A DNA stretch of 11,967 nucleotides from Clostridiales bacterium (GTDB taxonomy: Bacteria; Bacillota; Clostridia; Christensenellales; UBA1242): positions 1 through 11,967 of the forward strand of contig CAKJYB010000025.1 of assembly GCA_918241715.1 (NCBI GenBank). Direction: 5' to 3'. Shown here in pieces: positions 6,756 through 11,967 of the stretch (position 1 is its first letter; each line of letters starts with the position of its first letter). The notes beneath the pieces were generated by a model that saw nothing but the letters and a program-made list of their open reading frames with translations, did not search any database and was not told where the DNA came from. The translations under genes and the position numbers were made by a program.

Positions 6756-9513
6756 ATTTCTTTTCCTTTTGGTCTCTTCGTCTAAGCAAGAATTTTACAA
6801 ATTCAAAGTATGGAACAATCAAAGTTGAAAGTCCAAGGGCCATCAACCATTGCCACCAATTTAAGTTGCAAATTCCAAAGGCCGATTTAAATGCTCCTGC
6901 TGGCAAGAACACAATCGCAATTGTAAGAACTGCCGAAACCAAGAAACTCCAGTTGAGAATTTTGTTTTTAAACGTTTCTCCATTAAACAGAGACTCCGTT
7001 TCACTCTTAAGGTTGTAAGCATGGAAGAGTTCTGTAAAGCACAAATAGATAAAGCAAATTGTTGTGATTTCTTCTGAAGAAAGTTTAAGTGCATAAAGGC
7101 AAGAACAATAAATTGCAATCAATCCAATCGAAACAAATATGGCTGAAGCAAAGATGTTGAATCCGGCGTTTCCCTTAAACAAACTTCCAGAATTTTTGAT
7201 CGGCTTTCGTTTCATAACGTCTTTTTCTGCAGGTTCGAAGCCAAGAGCAAGACCAACAAATGTGTCAGAAACAAAGTTTATCCACAAAAGCAGTGGTGCT
7301 CCAAAGAAGTTTGCATCTCTAAATCCAAGAGAAATAACTGTCAATGTGAAAAGTTCGGCAAGAGAAGTCCCAAACAAGAACATCAAAATCTTCAAAATTG
7401 TGCTGTAAGTTCTTCTTCCTTCCTTTACTGCCCCAACAATTGTTGCAAAGTTGTCGTCTGTCAAAATCATGTCAGCCGCTTCCTTGGTTACGTCAGTTCC
7501 TGTTATTCCCATTCCGACACCAATATCTGCAGCCTTTATGCTTGGAGCATCATTCACTCCATCACCTGTCATGGCAACAACCTTTCCATTTGCCTTAAGC
7601 GCCCTTACAATTCTAACCTTATGCTCTGGGCTTACTCTTGCATAAACAGAATAATAATTTACAAGTTCCACAAACTTTTCGTCGCTAATTTCGTCAAGTT
7701 CCTGCCCTGTGATTGCCCTTGCCCTATCGTTGCAAATCCCAAGATCTTTTGCAATCGCAAATGCTGTGTCCTTGTGGTCTCCCGTAATCATAATAGTTCT
7801 GATTCCGGCCTGCTTGCAGACTTTGATGGAATCTCTTACTTCTTCTCTTGGTGGGTCAATCATTCCAACAAGTCCAATAAAGCACATATCAAACTCTGTG
7901 TTTTTGCTTGTTGGTCTGCCCACTTTGTCAACCGACTTAAAGGCAAAAGCCAAAACTCTAAGTGCGCTGTCAGCGTATTCAAAGTTTTTCTGCATAATAA
8001 GTTCTTTGTCGGCAGTGGTAATTCTTCTAATTTTTCCGTCATCTAAAATTCTGTTGCATCTTGAAAGAATGCTGTCCAAAGCCCCCTTTGTGTAAACTAT
8101 TTTGTCCCCATCAACATCATGTATTGTTGACATAAGTTTTCTTTCACTATCAAAAGGAACTTCATTTATTCTTACAAACTGACCATCAAAGTTTTGCTTA
8201 TTGAAGCCAAACTTGTATCCATAATGCACCAGCGCAATTTCAGTTGGGTCTCCTATTGTTTCAAGTTTGTTGTCTTCAAGTTTCATTCTTGTATCGTTGC
8301 AAAGAAGCATACAGCGCATGATTTCATTGAAAGTTCTATCGTCTTTAAATGGTGTGGCGTTTGTTTCTGCAACATCGTCAAGTGTTATAATGCTGTCATT
8401 TGCATCGCCTTCAACATTAAGCACCGGCTTTACGTCGTTGAGTTGTTCGCACATTCCACCAAGATAGAACACTCTTTTTACCGTCATTTGGTTTAACGTC
8501 AAAGTCCCGGTCTTGTCAGAACAAATAACTTCAGTGCTTCCAAGCGTTTCAACAGCAGGCAAACTTTTTACAATAGCCCTTTGTTCACTCATACGCTTTA
8601 CGCCAATTGACATCGTAACCGTGTTGCATGCAGGCAAACCTTCAGGTATCGCACAAATGGCAATAGCCGTTGCCATCGCAAATGAATTGAGCCAATCTCC
8701 ACCAAGAATAAGTTCATAAATAAAGATGACTGCACAGATTGAGAAAACTGCAATTGTGGCAATAAGTCCGGTTTTTCTTATTCTCTTTGTAAGTGGTGTG
8801 TCTTCTGCTTTGATTTCGTTGAGTGTTGTGGCAATCTTTCCAATTTCTGTGTCCATTCCACAAGCAACAACAACGCCAACACCACGACCATATGTGCAAA
8901 CAGAGCCCATATAAGCCATGTTTGCTCTTTCTGCAAGTGGAGTGTTTTCTTCCAAAACAGCGTCTGCATCTTTATCAACCGGAACACTCTCTCCGGTGAG
9001 AGAACTTTCTTCAATCTTAAGTGAGCCCGTTTCAATAAGTCTTATGTCGGCAGGAACGATGTCTCCTGCATCTAAAACAACAATATCACCAACAACAACT
9101 TCTTCAGTTTTTACATTGATTGTTCTTCCGTTTCTGATAACTTCACAATATGGTTTTGTAAGGCTCTTCAAAGACTCCATCGCCTTTTCAGAATTTCTCT
9201 CCTGCACATAGCCAATAATTGCATTTACAAAAACAACAACCAAAATGATTCCGGCATCAATAAATTCGTTGTAGTCTTTTTTTATAATTCCCATAACGAT
9301 ATTTATGACGCAAGTTATCATCAAAACAATAATCAATATGTCTTTAAACTGCCCCAAAAAGCTCAAAAAAGCACTCTTTTTCTTCTTTGCAACAAGTTCG
9401 TTTTTCCCGTTTTTTGCAAGACGTTCTTTTGCTGCACGATAAGAAATACCAGAAGCAGAAGATTCTGTTTCTATAAGGCAGTCTTGAATTGATTTAAGAT
9501 ATGGTTTTTCCAT
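6754..9513 (-). CDS. Calcium-type P2 P-type ATPase (cation-translocating)
   Basis: This 919-residue membrane pump is predicted to export Ca2+ from the cytoplasm using ATP. Order of parts: N-terminal cation-ATPase domain (about 1-55), M1-M2 (57-103), actuator domain with TGES (173-176), M3-M4 (about 248-297) with the PEGLP kink (290-294), phosphorylation site D333 in SDKTGTLT, nucleotide-binding domain with KGA (476-478), hinge TGDGVND (649-655), then six further spans to about 911 and a basic tail. Relative to SERCA, the M4 glutamate (E291), M5 glutamate (E720), M6 asparagine and aspartate (N746, D750) and an M8 acidic residue (E828) are kept. The M5 position aligned by eye to SERCA Asn768 is Ser717. 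This supports a Ca2+ (or Ca2+/Mn2+) pump rather than Na+/K+ or Mg2+. The ATG at 9513 has no SD, but the N-terminus (KSIQDCLIETESSASGISYRA) matches the family start. The gene has its own promoter and terminator, so it is monocistronic. Confidence 0.93.
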   Translation of the reverse strand: MEKPYLKSIQDCLIETESSASGISYRAAKERLAKNGKNELVAKKKKSAFLSFLGQFKDILIIVLMITCVINIVMGIIKKDYNEFIDAGIILVVVFVNAIIGYVQERNSEKAMESLKSLTKPYCEVIRNGRTINVKTEEVVVGDIVVLDAGDIVPADIRLIETGSLKIEESSLTGESVPVDKDADAVLEENTPLAERANMAYMGSVCTYGRGVGVVVACGMDTEIGKIATTLNEIKAEDTPLTKRIRKTGLIATIAVFSICAVIFIYELILGGDWLNSFAMATAIAICAIPEGLPACNTVTMSIGVKRMSEQRAIVKSLPAVETLGSTEVICSDKTGTLTLNQMTVKRVFYLGGMCEQLNDVKPVLNVEGDANDSIITLDDVAETNATPFKDDRTFNEIMRCMLLCNDTRMKLEDNKLETIGDPTEIALVHYGYKFGFNKQNFDGQFVRINEVPFDSERKLMSTIHDVDGDKIVYTKGALDSILSRCNRILDDGKIRRITTADKELIMQKNFEYADSALRVLAFAFKSVDKVGRPTSKNTEFDMCFIGLVGMIDPPREEVRDSIKVCKQAGIRTIMITGDHKDTAFAIAKDLGICNDRARAITGQELDEISDEKFVELVNYYSVYARVSPEHKVRIVRALKANGKVVAMTGDGVNDAPSIKAADIGVGMGITGTDVTKEAADMILTDDNFATIVGAVKEGRRTYSTILKILMFLFGTSLAELFTLTVISLGFRDANFFGAPLLLWINFVSDTFVGLALGFEPAEKDVMKRKPIKNSGSLFKGNAGFNIFASAIFVSIGLIAIYCSCLYALKLSSEEITTICFIYLCFTELFHAYNLKSETESLFNGETFKNKILNWSFLVSAVLTIAIVFLPAGAFKSAFGICNLNWWQWLMALGLSTLIVPYFEFVKFLLRRRDQKEKK

Positions 9514-9548
9514 GTTTTCATTATATCAAACAAGCGTAAGAATGTAAA
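9513..9548 (-). promoter_or_regulatory. Promoter of the ATPase gene, predicted leaderless start
   Basis: Minus strand: TTTACA (9548-9543), 17-nt spacer, perfect TATAAT (9525-9520), then GAAAAC and the start ATG. Counting 6 nt past the -10 puts the transcription start exactly on the A of ATG at 9513. No SD sequence lies between the -10 box and the ATG, consistent with a leaderless mRNA. Confidence 0.65.
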
Positions 9549-9572
9549 ACAAAATTATAATAATTATATTTC

Positions 9573-9608
9573 TTGACAAGCTTGTTTCTTTTTCATAAAA
9601 TCAAAATA
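9573..9608 (+). promoter_or_regulatory. Promoter of the ankyrin-repeat gene
   Basis: TTGACA (9573-9578) is a perfect -35, the spacer is 17 nt, and TAAAAT (9596-9601) is a 5-of-6 -10. Predicted start is near 9608, giving a leader of about 13 nt with AGGGG as SD. A 10-bp palindrome, ACAAGCTTGT (9576-9585), overlaps the -35 and spacer and could be an operator half or chance. Confidence 0.7.
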
Positions 9609-9620
9609 TAGGGGTAAAAA

Positions 9621-10367
9621 ATGAAAAAAAGAAGTGAAGAAGAAGTTTATCAAAAACTTGAAACAGAAGAAAAATACATGCTTGCATTAAGACGCCTTAC
9701 AAAACCAGAAAGAATGCGCCTTAGAGCATGGCTTGCAATACATAAATTTGAAAACCTTTACGACAAGAAAAAAAGTGGAAACACGGCACTTCATGTTGCT
9801 ACATCAGAAGGCAACTTAGATATGGTGGAAATAATCATAAAGGCAGACAGACACACTCTCTATGCCCAAGACAAAGCAGGATTTACACCACTTCACGAAG
9901 CCGTTCAGCAAAACCAAATTGAAATTGTAAAACACATCATTGGTGTCGATATCAAAACCCTTTTAAAGCAAGACAAGCATGGACAAACCCCACTCCATAT
10001 TGCAATCATAACAGCAAACAACAAAATGGTGAAACTTATCATTTCAGCTGACAGAAAAACAATTTACATAAAAGACAAAAATGGCTTGACGCCACTTCAC
10101 TTGGCAGCCACCTTTGACAACACATATATTGCAGAGCTTATTGCTTCAGTTGACATAGAAACAATAAAAATTGCCGACAACGACAACAAACTCCCATCAG
10201 ATTATGCGCCAGAAAACAGCAAGATGGGCAGTCTCATGAAAAATTTTTTAAAATATTACGATAAGATTAAAAAAGAGGGTCCAAAAGAAGACTATTCCTA
10301 TCTTAATTCGGTTGATTTAAAAGGCATAGAAAAATTCGATTTCTCAAAAATATATACAAAAAAATAG
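9621..10367 (+). CDS. Ankyrin-repeat protein, cytoplasmic
   Basis: 248 residues, ATG start with AGGGG about 6 nt upstream. The N-terminal 49 residues are charged and helical (KKRSEEEVYQKLETEEKYM), with no signal peptide or membrane span. Four ankyrin repeats follow, starting near residues 50, 84, 118 and 152, plus a degenerate fifth from 186. Each has the (N/F/Q/L)T(A/P)LH core (NTALH, FTPLH, QTPLH, LTPLH). The repeat spacing is exactly 34 residues, one more than the usual 33, and each repeat ends with a similar element such as ADRHTL, VDIKTL, ADRKTI or VDIETI. The C-terminal 35 residues (YSYLNSVDLKGIEKFDFSKIY) are not repeat-like. Ankyrin folds bind protein partners; no enzymatic domain is fused here, so the function is unknown. 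It is the only plus-strand gene, divergent from the Ca2+-type ATPase and convergent with the acidic coiled-coil gene. It ends in TAG, unlike the other complete genes (TAA). Confidence 0.9.
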   Translation: MKKRSEEEVYQKLETEEKYMLALRRLTKPERMRLRAWLAIHKFENLYDKKKSGNTALHVATSEGNLDMVEIIIKADRHTLYAQDKAGFTPLHEAVQQNQIEIVKHIIGVDIKTLLKQDKHGQTPLHIAIITANNKMVKLIISADRKTIYIKDKNGLTPLHLAATFDNTYIAELIASVDIETIKIADNDNKLPSDYAPENSKMGSLMKNFLKYYDKIKKEGPKEDYSYLNSVDLKGIEKFDFSKIYTKK

Positions 10368-10371
10368 CATA

Positions 10372-10399
10372 AAAAAACACGGAGAATTCCGTGTTTTTT
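10372..10399. terminator. Bidirectional terminator between convergent genes
   Basis: AAAAAACACGGA (10372-10383) and TCCGTGTTTTTT (10388-10399) form a perfect 12-bp stem around a GAAT loop, with a T-run at the 3' side on both strands. It starts 5 nt after the ankyrin stop codon and ends 2 nt from the stop of the minus-strand gene, so it can serve both. Confidence 0.9.
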
Positions 10400-10400
10400 A

Positions 10401-11831
10401 TTATTCATTTTCGCCATTTTCAAGTCTTTCGATTTCGGCTGTATACATGTCGATATCTTTCTTGATTTCGTCATTTCTAAACTTGAGCACTTTATACATC
10501 TTTTCAAGAAGTGGATATCTTTCTTCGTTGTTTTTCATAACTTCTTCACAATGTTGAACGGAAAGTTTAAGTCCATCAAGGAGATCAAGGTCTTCTGCAA
10601 GTTTCTTTGCTTTCTCTTCGTCAATGTCAGCATAGTTGTTTACGCCATAAAGCAACACTTTTTGTCTTGCAACAAGAGCTTCTTTACGTCTAAGTTTCTT
10701 TTCGTCCTTGTCGTGCATTGCCCAAACTTTTTGAAGTGGGATATATTCTTTCTTGACTTGTTTGAATTCTTTTTCTGTTTCTCTAAGTTTTTCTTCTGCT
10801 TCTGCAAGTCTTTCTTTAAGTTCAGAAAGCGTAAGTCCAAGAGTTGCGCTTTGTGGTTGTGGAACAACAGGTTTTGGTTCTGGCTTTGGCTCTTCTTTTG
10901 CAGCCAACATTGCTGCCTGTGATTCTGCCAAAGCACGTCTTGCATTTTCAAGTTCTTGAACCATTGCTTCGTATCTTGCTTTTTCTGCTGCAAGAGCTTC
11001 TCTCTCTTCTCTCAAGCTGTCTTCTTCCGTTTCTTCAACTTCTTCTGTTTCTTTTTCTGTTTCTGTCTCTTCTTCGGATTCTTCTTCAGTTTCTTCTTCG
11101 GATTGTTCGTTTTCTTCAGAAACGTCTTCTTCAGCTTCTTCAGCTTCTTCTTCTGCAGGCTCAGATTCTTCTACAACTTCTTGTTCTTCTGTTTCAGGTT
11201 CTTCCTGTAAAGTTTCTTGTTCTTCTGTCTCTTCCTGCTCTTCCTGCTCTTCGTTGTCTTCGCTTTCGTCTTCTTGCTCTTCTTGAAGTCTTCTCAAAAG
11301 TTCTTGTCTTCTTGCTTCAAGATATGCTCTTCTCTCTGCATTTTCACGATCTTCTTGAGAGATCTCTTCTTGAGCTTCAACTCTCTCTTCTTCTGCTTTT
11401 TCTTCGTTGATTTCTTCAATCTTATTTTCGTCAAAGTTGAAATCTTCAAATTCGGCAACTTTTTCTTCTTCAAAGTTGTTTTGCTCTACATTTTCTGTTG
11501 CAGGCTCTGCCACTGGTTCAACAGCAGGCTGTTCCTGAGAAAGTTGCTCTTCTTTTGGTTGTTCTTCTTTTGGTTGTTCTTCAACAGGTGCTTCAATTTG
11601 CTTTTGTTCTTCATGGTCCAAAGAATAAGCAGCAAAACCTTTTTCTTCCTTTTTGTCAAGTCTAAGGTCATCTTCTCTTTTTGGTCTGTTTTTGTTCTTT
11701 TCAACTCCGGCAACAAAGGCTTCCCACAAGAAGTAGAAAATAAGTGCCCCAGCAACAACAACTGCCAAGATAATAAAAATGTCCAAGATAAGTGAGTTGA
11801 TGCCAATTTCATTCAAGAGAGAGTAAAACAT
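10401..11831 (-). CDS. Membrane-anchored, Glu-rich coiled-coil protein of unknown function
   Basis: 476 residues, ATG start with AAGGAAGGA about 7 nt upstream. A single membrane span (about 14-36) is followed by a basic patch (EKNKNRPKR), which predicts N-out, C-in topology, so most of the protein faces the cytoplasm. Residues about 74-272 are dominated by glutamate with Gln, Ser, Thr, Pro and Ala, including the short tandem EEQPKEEQPKEEQ, and are probably disordered. A helical RRAYLEARRQELLRRLQEE segment interrupts it at 167-185. Residues 273-315 and 334-365 look like coiled coils, with a Lys/Pro linker (KEEPKPEPKPVVPQPQ) between them. The C-terminal 110 residues are more complex (KVLLYGVNNYADIDEEKAKKLAEDL) and probably helical. 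The layout of one N-terminal span plus a cytoplasmic coiled coil recalls cell-division or envelope scaffolds such as EzrA, but only in architecture. It lies 33 nt downstream of ssrA. Confidence 0.85.
   Translation of the reverse strand: MFYSLLNEIGINSLILDIFIILAVVVAGALIFYFLWEAFVAGVEKNKNRPKREDDLRLDKKEEKGFAAYSLDHEEQKQIEAPVEEQPKEEQPKEEQLSQEQPAVEPVAEPATENVEQNNFEEEKVAEFEDFNFDENKIEEINEEKAEEERVEAQEEISQEDRENAERRAYLEARRQELLRRLQEEQEDESEDNEEQEEQEETEEQETLQEEPETEEQEVVEESEPAEEEAEEAEEDVSEENEQSEEETEEESEEETETEKETEEVEETEEDSLREEREALAAEKARYEAMVQELENARRALAESQAAMLAAKEEPKPEPKPVVPQPQSATLGLTLSELKERLAEAEEKLRETEKEFKQVKKEYIPLQKVWAMHDKDEKKLRRKEALVARQKVLLYGVNNYADIDEEKAKKLAEDLDLLDGLKLSVQHCEEVMKNNEERYPLLEKMYKVLKFRNDEIKKDIDMYTAEIERLENGENE
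10950..11610. repeat. Low-complexity polypyrimidine/polypurine tract inside the acidic gene
   Basis: The plus strand is dominated by TCT, CTT and TTC triplets, densest at about 11000-11290, because the minus strand codes for runs of Glu, Gln and Ser. There are also near-tandem units, for example tcttcttttggttgt repeated around 11550-11580, coding for EEQPKEEQ. The tract is a coding repeat that may vary in length between strains. Confidence 0.7.
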
Positions 11832-11864
11832 AAATTATTCCTTCCTTTTAAATTTGTCAATTTT

Positions 11865-11967
11865 TGGTGGAGACGGAGGGAATTGAACCCTCGTCCGAAA
11901 ATCTCATTTAGTGCCTTTCTACGTGTGTAGTTTATGTTTGATTTTCAACTCTAATTAACCCATAAAC
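11865..11967 (-). ncRNA. ssrA: tmRNA (ssrA), 3' part; 5' portion outside window
   Basis: tmRNA rescues stalled ribosomes and tags the nascent peptide for degradation, with SmpB. Read on the minus strand, the last 100 nt show the conserved 3' end: TTTTCGGACGAGGGTTCAAT, a 5-bp T-arm (GAGGG/CCCTC) around the TTCAATT loop, the acceptor strand CGTCTCC, discriminator A, and an encoded CCA ending at 11865. Upstream, CTAC-ACAC-GTAG (11930-11919) matches the conserved pseudoknot-4 hairpin region. A 7-bp inverted repeat (GTTTATG at 11967-11961, CATAAAC at 11936-11930) probably belongs to a pseudoknot stem. The tag-encoding ORF and the 5' half are beyond the window edge. From the acceptor strand, the 5' end should read like GGRGACG. 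No clear terminator follows. Confidence 0.95.

Noticed and set aside
9621..10367. Ankyrin protein as a secreted effector or toxin-antitoxin partner
   Set aside because: No signal peptide, no toxin domain and no small partner gene; neighbours are housekeeping genes on the opposite strand.
10844..11795. Plus-strand open frames rich in Leu or Phe, looking like multi-span membrane proteins
   Set aside because: They are the antisense reading of the Glu-rich repeats (GAA/GAG read as TTC/CTC) in the minus-strand gene.
11832..11860. TTGACA (11860-11855) as -35 of a promoter for the acidic coiled-coil gene
   Set aside because: The only -10 at correct spacing is TAATTT, directly abutting the ATG. Transcription from it would exclude the clear SD AAGGAAGGA.
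1..11967. CRISPR array, insertion sequence, prophage or integration site next to tmRNA
   Set aside because: No regularly spaced direct repeats, transposase, integrase or terminal inverted repeats were seen. The tmRNA 3' end is a common integration site, but no duplicate of it appears elsewhere in the window.

Overview
This window looks like a chromosomal housekeeping segment from a low-GC bacterium with Gram-positive signals, most likely an uncultured Clostridia-type Bacillota. Intergenic DNA is AT-rich, Shine-Dalgarno (SD) sites are strong (AAGGAG, AGGAG, GGAG), and sigma-A-type promoters with TTGACA-like and TATAAT-like boxes sit close upstream of the genes. The standard code applies: RF2 (release factor 2) is present and is itself controlled by an in-frame UGA, so UGA is a stop. 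Taxonomy is an inference. The short, candidate-phylum-like AlaRS is the oddest marker.

Layout: positions 1-800 hold the 5' part of a membrane-anchored, beta-strand-rich protein on the minus strand, possibly DUF4097-like, cut by the window edge. Next comes alaS (860-2677, minus), a 605-residue alanyl-tRNA synthetase that ends right after the editing domain. A small two-TM protein of unknown function (2757-3251, minus) follows. Then a tight minus-strand operon runs prfB (RF2, with a programmed +1 frameshift), tsaD (tRNA t6A37) and a U32-family protein of the tRNA wobble-uridine hydroxylation type. A large Ca2+-type P2 ATPase (6754-9513, minus) lies upstream of prfB and ends in a hairpin terminator.

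From about 9514 to 9620 two divergent promoters separate the ATPase from a plus-strand ankyrin-repeat gene (9621-10367). The ATPase promoter is placed so that its predicted transcription start is the A of the start ATG, suggesting a leaderless mRNA. The ankyrin gene converges on a membrane-anchored, extremely Glu-rich coiled-coil protein (10401-11831, minus), with a bidirectional terminator between them. At the right edge, 11865-11967 is the 3' part of tmRNA (ssrA) on the minus strand.

Functionally, much of the window concerns translation and its quality control: AlaRS with editing domain, RF2, t6A synthesis, probable ho5U34 synthesis and tmRNA. I found no phage, insertion sequence, CRISPR array or obvious defence system. 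The most interesting items are the short AlaRS with a four-cysteine insertion, the leaderless ATPase promoter, the fully readable RF2 frameshift site, and two uncharacterised proteins (ankyrin, acidic coiled coil) next to tmRNA. There is no gene-free stretch longer than about 300 bases.
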